From contig JAJEEP010000020.1 of assembly GCA_022820945.1 (NCBI GenBank), positions 1 through 46,458 on the forward strand: a stretch of 46,458 nt of DNA. Direction: 5' to 3'. A model generated the notes under the pieces. That model was not told the origin of the DNA. It did not search any database and worked only from the letters and a program-made list of their open reading frames with translations. Origin of the DNA: Alphaproteobacteria bacterium. GTDB lineage: Bacteria > Pseudomonadota > Alphaproteobacteria > UBA828. The stretch's first letter is position 1. Every line of letters starts with the position of its first letter. The position numbers and the translations under genes are program-made. Positions 36,345 to 46,458 of the stretch are shown here, one piece after another.

Positions 36345-37364
36345 ATGCGAGTCTATTACGATCGCGATGCCGATCTGAACCTGATCAAGTCGAAGAAGGT
36401 CTCGATCATCGGCTACGGCAGCCAGGGCTTCGCGCACGCGAACAACCTGAAGGAGAGCGGCGTCGAGGACGTTGCCGTGGGGCTCAGGCCGGGCTCGGCG
36501 AGCGCGGCAAAAGTGGAAGCCGCCGGGCTCACGGTCATGGACATCGAGGAGGCCGCGCGCTTCGGCGACGTGGTGATGGTGCTCACGCCGGACGAGCTGC
36601 AGCGCCAGCTCTACGCCGACGTGCTGCACGGCTCCATGAAGGAAGGCGCGGCGCTGGCCTTCGCCCACGGGCTCAACATCCACTTCCGCCTGATCGAGCC
36701 GCGGCCCGACCTCGACGTCTTCATGGTGGCGCCCAAGGGGCCGGGGCACACGGTGCGCTCGGAATATCAGCGGGGCGGCGGCGTGCCCTGCCTGCTCGCC
36801 CTGGCGCGGGACCCCTCGGGCAACGCCAAGGAGATCGGCCTTTCGTACGCGTCCGGCATCGGCGGCGGGCGCGCCGGCATCATCGAGACCAGCTTCCGCG
36901 AGGAGGTGGAGACCGATCTCTTCGGCGAGCAGGTGGTGCTCTGCGGCGGCCTGACTTCGCTGATCACCGCCGCCTGGGAAACCTTGGTGGACGCCGGCTA
37001 CGCGCCGGAGATGGCCTATTTCGAGTGCCTGCACGAGGTCAAGCTGATCGTCGACCTGATGTACGAGGGCGGTATCGCCAACATGCGCTACTCGATCTCC
37101 AACACCGCCGAGTACGGCGACTACACGCGCGGGCCCCGGGTGATCGACGACGCGACGCGGGAGCGCATGAAGACGATCCTCGCGGACATCCAGAACGGCC
37201 GGTTCACCACCGAGTGGATGACCGAGAACGCGGCGGGCCAGTCCTCCTTCAAGGCCATGCGCGCGCGGGCGGCCGAGCACCCGCTGGAGGAGGTGGGCGA
37301 GCGGCTCCGGGCGATGATGCCGTGGATCGCCGAGGCCCGGCTGGTCGATCGCAGCAAGAATTGA
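36345..37364 (+). CDS. ilvC: Ketol-acid reductoisomerase (class I)
   Basis: IlvC isomerises and reduces acetolactate in valine and leucine synthesis. The 339-residue class I enzyme has the NADPH motif GYGSQG (23-28), [15 protein letters not shown], the metal-binding [11 protein letters not shown], and [17 protein letters not shown] with further ligands. Length and motifs are standard. A GGGAGAGCAGG sequence precedes ATG 36345. The gene ends before a 339-base leader-like gap. Confidence 0.97.
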   Translation: MRVYYDRDADLNLIKSKKVSIIGYGSQGFAHANNLKESGVEDVAVGLRPGSASAAKVEAAGLTVMDIEEAARFGDVVMVLTPDELQRQLYADVLHGSMKEGAALAFAHGLNIHFRLIEPRPDLDVFMVAPKGPGHTVRSEYQRGGGVPCLLALARDPSGNAKEIGLSYASGIGGGRAGIIETSFREEVETDLFGEQVVLCGGLTSLITAAWETLVDAGYAPEMAYFECLHEVKLIVDLMYEGGIANMRYSISNTAEYGDYTRGPRVIDDATRERMKTILADIQNGRFTTEWMTENAAGQSSFKAMRARAAEHPLEEVGERLRAMMPWIAEARLVDRSKN

Positions 37365-37703
37365 CGACTCTCGGCACAAGCAGGGGCACCACCGCAAGGC
37401 GACAAATTCGTTGCTTCGCCCAAGGAGTTGGGCGTACAAGTTTCCAGAACCCGGGCGGCGAATCGAACTTGTGCCGCACCGGAGGGCTGCTTGTGTCGTG
37501 CGAACGGGTTCGAGGGCGATGATCCGATGACGGTGCCGACGGAGACTGAGCCGACGGGCACGCATCAATTGCGCGACGCAGCGGCCACGGCACATTCCAC
37601 CCTGCGCGGGCTGCGACTTAGCTGCCCCTGAGCGGTTCGCCGTGCGTGATCGGCCGACCGACCAGGGGAGTGCGATGACCGTCGTAGCCGCCAGGGTGAA
37701 AGG
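37365..37703 (+). promoter_or_regulatory. 339-base ilvC-leuA intergenic region, possible leuA leader
   Basis: No recognised gene lies here. It has a perfect 7-bp stem with GGAG loop at 37417-37434, a longer-range 7-bp pairing GAACCCG (37447-37453) with CGGGTTC (37505-37511), and a 6-bp pairing CCCCTG (37625-37630) with CAGGGG (37663-37668). A 34-codon frame (37527-37631) with GAGGG 10 bases upstream ends TLRGLRLSCP, with three Leu codons in the last nine sense codons. This is compatible with a leuA leader peptide followed by a hairpin, but Leu is not strongly enriched and no T-run is seen. I do not recognise a known riboswitch. Confidence 0.35.
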
Positions 37704-39263
37704 ATGCCCGTTATGACCGAGACAGGAAACCGAGTCCGAATATTCGATACGACGATGCGCGACGGCGAGCAATCGCCAGGCGCGTCGATGAATTTGGAGG
37801 AGAAACTCCGCATCGCCGAGATCCTCGAGGAGATGAGGGTCGACGTGATCGAGGCCGGCTTCCCTATCGCGTCCAACGGCGACTTCGAGGCGGTTCGCGA
37901 GGTCGCAAAGGTGGTGACCGAGAGCACCGTGTGCGGCCTCGCCCGCGCGGGCCGGCGGGATATCGACCGGGCCGCCGAGGCGCTCGCGCCGGCGAAGTCG
38001 GGCCGTATCCATACCTTCATCTCGACCAGCCCGCTCCACATGCGCGTCAAGCTGCAGATGGAGCCCGAGGACGTGCATGCGGCCGTGATCGACAGCGTGA
38101 GCTACGCCCGCAAGTTCACCGACGATGTCGAGTGGTCCTGCGAGGACGGCTCGCGCACCGAGCACGACTTCCTCTGCCGCTGCGTCGAATCGGCGATCAA
38201 GGCCGGCGCCGGTACCATCAATATCCCCGACACCGTGGGCTACGCCGTGCCCGAGGAGTTCGCGGCGCTGATTGCCATGCTCTTCGACCGGGTGCCCAAC
38301 ATCGACAAGGCCGTGCTCTCGGTCCATTGCCACAACGATCTGGGGCTCGCCGTCGCCAACTCGCTGAGCGCCGTGCAGGCGGGCGCGCGGCAGGTGGAGT
38401 GCACCGTCAATGGGCTCGGCGAGCGCGCGGGCAACGCCGCGATTGAAGAGATCGTGATGGCGCTGCGCACGCGCAACGACCTGCTGAGCTACGAGACCGG
38501 GGTGAAGACCGAGAACATCATGCGTGCCTCGCGCCTGGTCTCGGCGGTGACCGGCTTCGTCGTGCAGCCCAACAAGGCGATCGTGGGCGCCAATGCCTTC
38601 GCCCACGAAGCGGGGATTCACCAGGACGGCGTCCTCAAGGACGCGCAGACCTACGAGATCATGACGCCCGAATCGGTCGGCCTCGTCCAGTCCACCCTGG
38701 TCATGGGCAAGCATTCGGGCCGGCACGCCTTCCGCGAGAAGCTGCGGAGCCTGGGCTACACCGAGCTCGGCGACAATGCGCTTCAGGAAGCGTTCGTGCG
38801 TTTCAAGGACCTCGCCGACAAGAAGAAAGAACTCTTCGACGAGGACATCATCGCGCTCGTGGACACGGAGGTCGCGGGCGCTAACGACCGCATCCGCTTC
38901 GGGTCCCTCTCGGTATCCTGCGGCTCGTCAGGACCGCAGGAGGCGTCTCTCACGCTCGCCGTCGACGGCGAGCAGGCGGAGGCGCGGGCTACTGGGAACG
39001 GCCCCGTGGATGCGGCTTTCAACGCCATCAAGGCAATTTATCCGCACGAGGCCAAGCTACAGCTTTATCAGGTTCATGCGGTGACGGAGGGCACCGATGC
39101 CCAGGCCGAGGTGAGCGTGCGGCTGGAGGAAAACGGGAGAACAGTGAACGGGCACAGTGCGCATATCGATACCATCGTGGCCTCGGTTCTGGCCTATGTG
39201 CACGCGCTCAACAAGCTTCTGGTCAAGCGGCAGAAGACGGCTCCGGAGGCGTTGTCAGCTTGA
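37704..39263 (+). CDS. leuA: 2-isopropylmalate synthase
   Basis: LeuA condenses acetyl-CoA with 2-oxoisovalerate, the first committed step to leucine. The 519-residue protein is the long form with a catalytic TIM barrel ([17 protein letters not shown], metal HxH in [23 protein letters not shown]) and a C-terminal allosteric domain for leucine feedback (about residues 390-510). ATG 37704 and ATG 37713 are both possible; the second has AGGA at a better distance. It ends 65 bases before mreB. Confidence 0.97.
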   Translation: MPVMTETGNRVRIFDTTMRDGEQSPGASMNLEEKLRIAEILEEMRVDVIEAGFPIASNGDFEAVREVAKVVTESTVCGLARAGRRDIDRAAEALAPAKSGRIHTFISTSPLHMRVKLQMEPEDVHAAVIDSVSYARKFTDDVEWSCEDGSRTEHDFLCRCVESAIKAGAGTINIPDTVGYAVPEEFAALIAMLFDRVPNIDKAVLSVHCHNDLGLAVANSLSAVQAGARQVECTVNGLGERAGNAAIEEIVMALRTRNDLLSYETGVKTENIMRASRLVSAVTGFVVQPNKAIVGANAFAHEAGIHQDGVLKDAQTYEIMTPESVGLVQSTLVMGKHSGRHAFREKLRSLGYTELGDNALQEAFVRFKDLADKKKELFDEDIIALVDTEVAGANDRIRFGSLSVSCGSSGPQEASLTLAVDGEQAEARATGNGPVDAAFNAIKAIYPHEAKLQLYQVHAVTEGTDAQAEVSVRLEENGRTVNGHSAHIDTIVASVLAYVHALNKLLVKRQKTAPEALSA

Positions 39264-39313
39264 ACCACGGGGTGGGCGCCGGCTTCAGGCCTGCGTGCCC
39301 CGCTGCCGTTTAG

Positions 39314-40369
<1,056 letters not shown>

Positions 40370-40425
40370 ACATCCCGCTACGCGGGCCCGATTCGCAGCA
40401 CACCGGGTACCGTAAGGAGGTCTGA

Positions 40426-41307
40426 GTGAGGGTTGGCCGGGGGCGCAATCTCGTCCTGGCCGTGCCGGGCAGGGTCTTCGCCCAGCGCTTTGGCTACGCA
40501 ATGCTGGCCTGCGCAGCGATTACCCTGATGATCCTGAGCCAGGCGGAACCGCGCGTGGTCGAGACCATACGCGTCGGTGTGGTCGACGCCGTGAGCCCGA
40601 TATTCAGCTTCTTCTCCCAGCCGGCAGCGACGATTTCCGGCGGGCTGGACGAGCTGGACGGCATCATGACCGTTCACCAGCGCAACGAGCAGCTGGCGCA
40701 CGACAACGACCAACTCCGCAAGTGGCAGGCCGTGGCCGAGCAGCTGGGCTACGAGAACGAGGTGTTTCGCCGTCTCCTCAAGGTCGTGCCCGACCAGCGG
40801 GCGAGCTTCGTCACGGCCCGCGTGATTGCCGATTCGGGCGGGCCCTTCATCCACATGGTCTTGGTCAATGCCGGCAAGTCCCACGGCGTGCGCAAGGGGC
40901 AGGCGGTGGTCAACCACGACGGGCTGGTGGGGCGCGTGCTGGAGACCGGCAAGCACACCGCGCGCATCCTTCTGCTCACGGACCTGAACTCGCGTATTCC
41001 CGTGGTCCTCGAGGAAAGCCGGGACCGGACAATTCTGCGCGGCGACAACAGCCCTCATCCTTACCTTGCCTTCCTCGCGACCGACGCCCGGGTCAAGCCG
41101 GGCGATCGCGTCGTGACCTCGGGCGAGGGCGGGATGTTCCCGCCAGCGCTCGATGTCGGGATCGTGTCTGCGGTCGACAAGGACCGCGCGACGGTGCAGC
41201 CCTTCGTGGTCTGGGAGCGGCTCGATTACGTCACCGTCCTCGACTACGTCGTGCCGGGGGTCTTGCCCGAAACGCGCCGCGCCGAGCGCGCCGGGAGCCT
41301 GCAGTGA
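40426..41307 (+). CDS. mreC: Rod shape-determining protein MreC
   Basis: The 293-residue protein has one membrane helix (about 20-40), a coiled coil (DELDGIMTVHQRNEQLAHDN) and the MreC beta-domain (FVTARVIADSGGPFIHMVLVNAG, GLVGRVLETGKHTARILLLTD). It links MreB to the periplasmic wall enzymes. The start is GTG 40426, supported by a perfect AAGGAGG at 40414-40420. The stop overlaps the mreD start as GTGA. Confidence 0.94.
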   Translation: MRVGRGRNLVLAVPGRVFAQRFGYAMLACAAITLMILSQAEPRVVETIRVGVVDAVSPIFSFFSQPAATISGGLDELDGIMTVHQRNEQLAHDNDQLRKWQAVAEQLGYENEVFRRLLKVVPDQRASFVTARVIADSGGPFIHMVLVNAGKSHGVRKGQAVVNHDGLVGRVLETGKHTARILLLTDLNSRIPVVLEESRDRTILRGDNSPHPYLAFLATDARVKPGDRVVTSGEGGMFPPALDVGIVSAVDKDRATVQPFVVWERLDYVTVLDYVVPGVLPETRRAERAGSLQ

Positions 41308-41822
41308 CGAGCGACTGGCTGCAATGGGCTGACCGCTCCCTGCGCGGTGCGATCCCGGTGACCGTCACGGTGATTCTCGTCTTTGCGGCGTCGCTCCCCT
41401 GGCGGCTGCCGGCATTCGTCGAGGTCACGCCGGCCTTCGCGGTGATGGCGGTCTTCTACTGGACCATCTACCGGCCGGAGCGTTTCCCCTATGTGGCGAC
41501 GTTTGGCGTCGGCGTGCTTCAAGACCTCCTGGCCGCGACGCCGCTCGGCATGACGGCGCTGGTGCTTCTCATCGTTCAGGGAGTCGTCGCCTCGCAACGC
41601 ACCTTCTTCCGCGGCAAGCCATTTCTCGTCGTCTGGTGGGGCTTCTCCCTGGTCATGCCGGCGGTTGGGCTGTTCAGCTGGATCATCAGTTCCGCCTGCT
41701 TCGGCGCGCTGGTGCCGCCGCTGCCCATCGTCGTGCAGGTCTTGCTGACGCTGCTGCTCTTCCCGATCTTCGTGCTGTTCTTCCGCCCCCTTGGCGTGCT
41801 CGCCGCCGCGCGGCCCGAGTGA
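41304..41822 (+). CDS. mreD: Rod shape-determining protein MreD
   Basis: The 172-residue protein is almost wholly hydrophobic, with about five predicted membrane helices and the family-like PERFPYVATFGVGVLQDLLA in the middle. GTG 41304 overlaps the mreC stop. The family is poorly conserved, so position between mreC and mrdA is much of the evidence. It ends 1 base before the mrdA start. Confidence 0.88.
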   Translation: MTSDWLQWADRSLRGAIPVTVTVILVFAASLPWRLPAFVEVTPAFAVMAVFYWTIYRPERFPYVATFGVGVLQDLLAATPLGMTALVLLIVQGVVASQRTFFRGKPFLVVWWGFSLVMPAVGLFSWIISSACFGALVPPLPIVVQVLLTLLLFPIFVLFFRPLGVLAAARPE

Positions 41823-41823
41823 G

Positions 41824-43707
41824 ATGCGGGGCGAAACGGGACGTGCCAACCTCTTCACGCGCCGCGCGATCATCGTGGGCGGCGCCCAGGCGCTGCTGAC
41901 GGCCGGGCTCGCCGGGCGCCTCTATCAGCTGCAGGTCGTCGAATCCGAGCGCTACCAGGTGCTCGCCGACGAGAACCGGATCAACATGCAGCTTCTACCG
42001 CCGGCGCGGGGCCGTATCTTCGACCGCTTCGGTCAGGTTCTCGCGGAAAACCGGCTGAACTATCGGCTGGTCGTTGTCCCCGAGGCGGCGCTTGACCTGG
42101 ACAAGGCGCTGGACGAAATCGCGGCGCTGGTGCCGATCGAGGACCACGACCGCGAGAGGGTCCTGCGCGAAGCCAGACGCAAGCAGAAATTCGTCCCCAT
42201 CACGGTCCGAGAGAACTTGACCTGGGACGAGGTCTCGCAAATCGAGGTCAACGCGCCCGACTTGCCCGGCGTGATGATCGACGTGGGCAGCCGCCGCCTC
42301 TACGCCTTCGGGCCCGATACGGTCCATATCGTGGGTTATGTGGGCGCCGTCAACGAATCGGATCTGGAGCGGACGGACGATCCGCTGCTCACGCTGCCCG
42401 ACTTCCGTATCGGCAAGAACGGCACCGAGAAGGTTCTGGAGAGCTCGCTGCGGGGCGAGGCCGGCTCCCGTCAGGTCGAGGTCAACGCCTATGGCCGCGT
42501 CATCCGCGAGCTCAATCGCAGGACCGGCCGGCCAGGCGACGACCACATGCTGACCATCGACCTCGGGCTTCAGCAGTACGTCCAGGCGCGCTTCGGCGAA
42601 GAGAGCGGATCGGCCGTGGTCCTCGACGTCCATTCGGGCGAGATCCTGGCACTTGCATCGATGCCGAGCTACGACCCCAACCTCTTCACTTCCGGTATCA
42701 GCCAGCGGCAATGGCGGGAGCTGATCGGCCATCCGCGCTTCCCGCTCAGCAACAAGTCGATCGCCGGCCAATACTCGCCGGGCTCAACGTTCAAGATGAT
42801 CGTGGCGCTGGCTGCGCTCGAAAGCGGCGAGGTGAGTCCTTACCAGCGTTTCTATTGCGACGGTTCCATAAAGCTCGGGAAACGCCGGTTCCGCTGCTGG
42901 CGGCGCTACGGCCACGGGCACGTCGCCATGGTGCAGGGCCTCATGGAGTCCTGCGATGTCTACTTCTACGAGGTGGCAAAGCGCGTCGGCATCGACCGCA
43001 TTGCGGCGATGTCGGAGCGCTTCGGTTTCGGCAGCAAGCTCGACATCGAACTGCCGGGGGAGAAGCCGGGCCTTGTGCCGACGCGCGAGTGGAAGCTCGC
43101 CATGATCGGCGAGCCCTGGCAGGGCGGCGAGACGCTGGTCGTGGGTATCGGCCAGGGCTATCTCCTCACCACGCCGCTTCAGCTCGCGGTGATGGTGGCG
43201 CGCATCGCCAACGGCGGCATCGCGGTAGAGCCCCGGCTTCTGGCAGAGGTCATCCGCGACGGGCAGCCGGTGCAGCGGGAGAGCGAGACCTTCGACCCAA
43301 TGGGGCTTTCGCCCGCCCATTTGGACATCGTTCGCAAGGGCATGAATTTCGTCGTGAACGAGCCCAAGGGCACCGCCTATGGCGCGCGCATCGAAGAGCC
43401 GGCACTTGCCATGGCCGGCAAGACCGGGAGCGTGCAGGTGAGGCGGATATCGGAACGCGAGCACCGCACCGGCGTGATAAAGAACGAGGATCGCCCGTGG
43501 GAGGAGCGCGACCATGCGCTCTTCGTCGCCTACGCGCCGCTGGAGCGACCGCGCTACGGTGTCGCCGTCGTCGTCGAGCACGGCGGCAGCGGTGGCTCCG
43601 TGGCGGCACCGATCGCCCGCGATATCCTGCGCGAGGTGCAGCGTCGTGATCCCTCGGCGCGCGCCCGCAACCTCGAGGCGCTGCTCCGACCGCACGAGAC
43701 CGCCTGA
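41824..43707 (+). CDS. mrdA: Penicillin-binding protein 2
   Basis: PBP2 is the elongation transpeptidase. The 627-residue protein has an N-terminal anchor (RRAIIVGGAQALLTAGLAG), a dimerisation domain (PPARGRIFDRFGQVLAENR) and the penicillin-binding domain with Ser321-x-x-Lys324 in SPGSTFK, S376-C-D378 in ESCDVYF and KTG at Lys533 in AGKTGSV. The ATG at 41824 is 1 base after mreD, and the stop TGA shares a base with the rodA ATG. All catalytic motifs are intact. Confidence 0.97.
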   Translation: MRGETGRANLFTRRAIIVGGAQALLTAGLAGRLYQLQVVESERYQVLADENRINMQLLPPARGRIFDRFGQVLAENRLNYRLVVVPEAALDLDKALDEIAALVPIEDHDRERVLREARRKQKFVPITVRENLTWDEVSQIEVNAPDLPGVMIDVGSRRLYAFGPDTVHIVGYVGAVNESDLERTDDPLLTLPDFRIGKNGTEKVLESSLRGEAGSRQVEVNAYGRVIRELNRRTGRPGDDHMLTIDLGLQQYVQARFGEESGSAVVLDVHSGEILALASMPSYDPNLFTSGISQRQWRELIGHPRFPLSNKSIAGQYSPGSTFKMIVALAALESGEVSPYQRFYCDGSIKLGKRRFRCWRRYGHGHVAMVQGLMESCDVYFYEVAKRVGIDRIAAMSERFGFGSKLDIELPGEKPGLVPTREWKLAMIGEPWQGGETLVVGIGQGYLLTTPLQLAVMVARIANGGIAVEPRLLAEVIRDGQPVQRESETFDPMGLSPAHLDIVRKGMNFVVNEPKGTAYGARIEEPALAMAGKTGSVQVRRISEREHRTGVIKNEDRPWEERDHALFVAYAPLERPRYGVAVVVEHGGSGGSVAAPIARDILREVQRRDPSARARNLEALLRPHETA

Positions 43708-44855
43708 TGGCACAGTTCGATATCGGCAGCCGTCAGGGCGTTCGCATTGCCGAACGGTTGCTCAGGCTCGACTGGTTCCTGATCGTGCTCGTCTGCACCA
43801 TCGGCGCGGTCGGCATCGGCATGCTGATTTCTGCCTCCGGCGGCTCCACCGAGCCGTGGGCGTCGCGCCAGATGGTCTGGTTCGGCGCGGGTCTGCTGCT
43901 GATGTTGGCCGTTGCGATTATCGACATCGGCTTTTGGCTGCGCGCGGCGTACACGATCTACGGCCTTGCTTTTGGCCTGCTGGTGGGCGTGGAGCTGCTC
44001 GGCGCGGCAGGAAAGGGGGCGCAGCGCTGGATCGACCTGGGTGTGATCCAGCTGCAACCGTCGGAGCTCATGAAGATCGCGCTGATCCTCGCGCTCGCGC
44101 GCTACTTTCACGGCGTCCCGCTCGAGGGGATCGGCCGCATCCGCACCTACCTCCTGCCTCTGGTCATGATTCTCGCGCCCGCCGCACTGATTCTGCGCCA
44201 GCCCGATCTGGGAACGGCGCTGCTGCTCGGCCTCGGCGGCGGCATCATGCTGTTCCTGGCTGGGCTCAAGGCGTGGAAGATCGGCGTCGCCGTCGTGCTC
44301 GCGCTCGGGTCCGGACCGGTCGTCTGGCAGTTCCTGCACGAGTATCAGAGGGCTCGAATTCTCACGTTCTTTAACCCCGAGGCGGACCCGCTCGGCGCCG
44401 GCTACCACATACTGCAGTCGAAGATCGCTCTCGGCTCGGGCGGCCTCTTCGGCAAGGGGTATCTGCAGGGTACCCAGAGCCACCTCAACTTCCTGCCGGA
44501 AAAGCAGACCGACTTCATCTTCACCATGATGGCGGAAGAGCTGGGCTTCTTCGGGGTGGCTGGCGTCCTTCTGCTGTATCTGGGGATCGCGACTTACGGC
44601 GTGGTGATCTCGGCCCGCAGCAACAACCACTTCGGCCGGCTGCTCGGCATGGGGATCACGGTCACGTTCTTCTTCCACGTGTTCTTCAATGTCGCGATGG
44701 TGATCGGCCTGATCCCCATCGTCGGCCTGCCGCTGCCGCTGATCTCCTACGGCGGCAGCGCCATGCTGAGCTTGATGCTGGGTCTCGGTCTTCTTCTCTG
44801 CGTCGGCGTCCACCGCGACGAGATCATCACGCGCCGCCCCGGCTCGGCCGGATAA
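43707..44855 (+). CDS. rodA: Peptidoglycan glycosyltransferase RodA
   Basis: RodA (SEDS family) polymerises glycan strands with PBP2. The 382-residue membrane protein has the SEDS stretches QRWIDLGVIQLQPSELMKIA, ILRQPDLGTALLL with the catalytic-site Asp, and GLIPIVGLPLPLISYGGSAM. About ten membrane helices are expected. It is the last gene of the mre operon. The hydratase gene on the other strand ends 18 bases later. Confidence 0.97.
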   Translation: MAQFDIGSRQGVRIAERLLRLDWFLIVLVCTIGAVGIGMLISASGGSTEPWASRQMVWFGAGLLLMLAVAIIDIGFWLRAAYTIYGLAFGLLVGVELLGAAGKGAQRWIDLGVIQLQPSELMKIALILALARYFHGVPLEGIGRIRTYLLPLVMILAPAALILRQPDLGTALLLGLGGGIMLFLAGLKAWKIGVAVVLALGSGPVVWQFLHEYQRARILTFFNPEADPLGAGYHILQSKIALGSGGLFGKGYLQGTQSHLNFLPEKQTDFIFTMMAEELGFFGVAGVLLLYLGIATYGVVISARSNNHFGRLLGMGITVTFFFHVFFNVAMVIGLIPIVGLPLPLISYGGSAMLSLMLGLGLLLCVGVHRDEIITRRPGSAG

Positions 44856-44872
44856 CAGGCAGGATCTCCGAC

Positions 44873-45673
44873 TCAGACGATCGTCGCTTCCACCGCGCCC
44901 AGCCCTTCGACCTCGTAGACAAAGCGATCGCCCGCAGCGGGGAACTGCGTGGCCAGCGTGCTCCCGGTCATGACGATCATGCCGGCTTTGAGCGTCGTCC
45001 CGCGCGCGGCGAGATGGTTGGCAAGCCAGACAAGCGAGTTGAGCGGGTGCCCCATGGCGGCGCCAGTGACCGCATCAGCCAGCGGGGCGTCGTTGACGCT
45101 GAGCGAGACAGGTGTGCCAGTAAGATCGAGCGAGCGCCAATCGGTGCGGGGCGGTCCCAGGACGACACCGGTGCACCAGGAATTGTCCATGAGGATGGCG
45201 AGAGCGTCGATGTCGTTGTGGTCGGCGTGGCGGTCTTCGATCAGCTCGAAGGCCGGCATGCAGGCCGCGATGCGAGTGCTCGCATCGTCGCGGGAGAACG
45301 GCGCCTCCTCGGCCCGAAACGCCGTGCCGATCTCGACCGCAAGCTCGAACTCCATGCCGAGGTGGGTGTAGTCGGCAAGCACGATCCGGGCGGGCGAGCG
45401 GTGCACCCCGGTCTCGAAGATCACACCGCTGATCGGCTGGTCGCTCCCGTACATGGTCTGGATGACATCGGAGGTGAGGCCCACCTTGTAGCCGGCGGTC
45501 TCGCCCCGCCCGGCCTCGGCGAAGAGCCGGTTGAGCAGGTCCTGGACGCGGTAGCCCTCGTCGAGAGTCGCCGGGCAGTCGGCGCCGCGCAGACGGCGGA
45601 ACGGCCGGCCTTCGACGTTCTCGGCGAAGAGCCTTTCGGCGAGCGCTGCCGCCCGATCATGATTGTCGATCAT
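44873..45673 (-). CDS. 2-keto-4-pentenoate hydratase-like protein (FAH superfamily)
   Basis: The product of about 266 residues belongs to the MhpD/hydratase group of the FAH superfamily. Visible parts are AGYKVGLTSDVIQ, the metal-site segment LGMEFELAVEIG, MPAFELIEDRHADH and VWLANHLAARGTTLKAGMIV. Members hydrate 2-hydroxypentadienoates in meta-cleavage pathways, but many relatives have other substrates. ATG 45673 is chosen; a GTG at 45685 would add four residues and directly abut the ilvE stop. It is downstream of ilvE on the same strand. Confidence 0.88.
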   Translation of the reverse strand: MIDNHDRAAALAERLFAENVEGRPFRRLRGADCPATLDEGYRVQDLLNRLFAEAGRGETAGYKVGLTSDVIQTMYGSDQPISGVIFETGVHRSPARIVLADYTHLGMEFELAVEIGTAFRAEEAPFSRDDASTRIAACMPAFELIEDRHADHNDIDALAILMDNSWCTGVVLGPPRTDWRSLDLTGTPVSLSVNDAPLADAVTGAAMGHPLNSLVWLANHLAARGTTLKAGMIVMTGSTLATQFPAAGDRFVYEVEGLGAVEATIV

Positions 45674-45685
45674 GCGCGATCTCAC

Positions 45686-46318
45686 TCAGGCGGGCGGAAC
45701 CAGGGTGAGCCAGCGATGATCGTCATTGGAGCGGCCATTCACGATGTCGGAGAAACGCCGCTGGATGCGCCGCGTGACCGGGCCGATCCCGCCGGGGCCG
45801 ATGGTGATCCGGTCGACGGAGCGAATCGGCGTGACCTCCGCCGCAGTCCCGGAGAAGAACAGCTCGTCGGCGCAGTAGAGCAGCTCGCGCGGCATCGGGC
45901 ATTCGCGCACCGGCACGTCGAGGTCGGCGGCGATGGTCAGCACCGCGTTCCGCGTGATGCCGGAGAGGTTGCTGCCGTCAATCGGCGGCGTCAGCACGGC
46001 GCCGTCTATCACCGCGAAGAGGTTCTGGCCGCTGCCCTCGCTGATCTGCCCGTCATGGGTGAGCGCGATCGCCTCGACGAAGCCGTTGGCCATCGCCTCC
46101 AGCTTGATGAGCTGCGCGTTGTTGTAGTGTCCAGTCGCCTTGGCCATGCCGGGGAAGGTGTTGGGCGCAGCCCGGCTCCAGGAGGAGACGCAGACGTCGA
46201 CTCCCCGCTCCAGGGCCTCTTCACCGAGATAGGCGCCCCACTCCCAGGCCGGAATACAGGTTTCGATGGGGCTGCCGACGCCGTCCATCCCGATGGCACC
46301 GTAGCCGCGCATGATCAC
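45686..46318 (-). CDS. ilvE: Branched-chain amino acid aminotransferase, N-terminal part missing
   Basis: The PLP enzyme makes the final step of valine, leucine and isoleucine synthesis. About 210 residues are recognisable, corresponding to the C-terminal two thirds of the usual roughly 305. They start at VIMRGYGAIGM and include AWEWGAYLG, the PLP lysine in AKATGHYNNAQ, ISEGSGQNLFAV, LSGITRNAV and LFFSGTAAEVTPIRSVD. The frame stays open to the window edge, but residues upstream of about position 46335 do not resemble IlvE. Either the gene is truncated, or the contig end is chimeric. GTG 46318 is only the first start codon, not a credible true start. Confidence 0.85.
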   Translation of the reverse strand: MIMRGYGAIGMDGVGSPIETCIPAWEWGAYLGEEALERGVDVCVSSWSRAAPNTFPGMAKATGHYNNAQLIKLEAMANGFVEAIALTHDGQISEGSGQNLFAVIDGAVLTPPIDGSNLSGITRNAVLTIAADLDVPVRECPMPRELLYCADELFFSGTAAEVTPIRSVDRITIGPGGIGPVTRRIQRRFSDIVNGRSNDDHRWLTLVPPA

Positions 46319-46458
46319 GGGCTCGATACAGCCGAGACCGACACACGGTTGTCGTCGATATATGAACCCTGCGCACTGGAGGCTATTGTAGCGCGTTACA
46401 GCGCGTGTTTGGCGATTTCCGCGCGGCTTCTCGACCTGAAGGCCGAAGGCGGCGCGAT
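46319..46458. other. Window edge with no assigned gene
   Basis: These 140 bases should hold the upstream part of ilvE but do not look like it in any minus-strand frame. The last 50 bases are codon-like on the plus strand (a frame reading ISARLLDLKAEGGA), without a visible start. This could be the beginning of another gene or joined foreign sequence. Confidence 0.35.

Noticed and set aside
36276..38726. 816-codon open frame on the minus strand
   Set aside because: It is antisense to ilvC and leuA, both certain genes. Long antisense frames arise from GC-rich third positions, and the product (rich in Arg, His, Asp, Val) looks like no protein family.

Overview
This window is one continuous stretch of very GC-rich chromosome from an alphaproteobacterium, most like the Rhodospirillales or a related uncultured lineage. 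The evidence is a circularly permuted (two-piece) tmRNA gene, an alpha-type SspB, and three familiar gene orders: glyQ-glyS-ppdK, rpmH-rnpA-yidD-yidC-engB-argB, and ilvB-ilvN-ilvC-leuA followed by mreBCD-mrdA-rodA. Nearly all of it is housekeeping DNA with short gaps and frequent ATGA or GTGA overlaps. The odd length and the broken gene at the right end suggest a whole contig.

Layout. 1-5.4 kb: a small coiled-coil membrane protein, a MetX-like hydrolase, a family 4 uracil-DNA glycosylase with moaB, ridA, and a convergent glycosyltransferase pair whose last gene reads through a 30-bp repeat array into the end of ridA. 5.3-11.4 kb: a 50-residue membrane protein, glyQ (interrupted by an in-frame TAG), glyS and pyruvate phosphate dikinase. 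11.4-13.3 kb: ygfZ-like and nudC. 13.3-18.8 kb: rpmH with a near-consensus promoter, rnpA, yidD, yidC with a very long basic tail, engB, argB. 18.8-25.1 kb: fumC, an aromatic amino acid decarboxylase, an SDR, sspB, ssrA and thyX. 25.1-27.2 kb: the only accessory-looking stretch, an MFS transporter between two copies of a 21-bp sequence, with a three-copy 10-bp iteron upstream. 27.2-33.8 kb: a lytic transglycosylase-like lipoprotein and an Mrp-type ATPase on the minus strand, then hflK-hflC-DUF2065-DUF1015-miaA. 33.9-39.3 kb: branched-chain amino acid synthesis. 39.3-44.9 kb: the rod-shape (elongasome) operon. 44.9-46.5 kb: a hydratase and the C-terminal two thirds of ilvE.

How the genes work together. 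ssrA and sspB are adjacent on the same strand: one makes the degradation tag and the other delivers tagged proteins to ClpXP; hflKC (FtsH regulators) and yidC also belong to protein quality control and membrane biogenesis. ilvB, ilvN, ilvC, leuA and ilvE belong to one valine/leucine pathway. mreB, mreC, mreD, PBP2 and RodA form one cell-wall elongation machine.

The points most worth a second look are the amber codon inside essential glyQ, the roughly 310-residue basic tail on YidC, the ssrA-sspB pairing, the histidine-rich linker in the Mrp ATPase, and the repeats around the MFS gene. I did not find a clearly new defence or mobile system.
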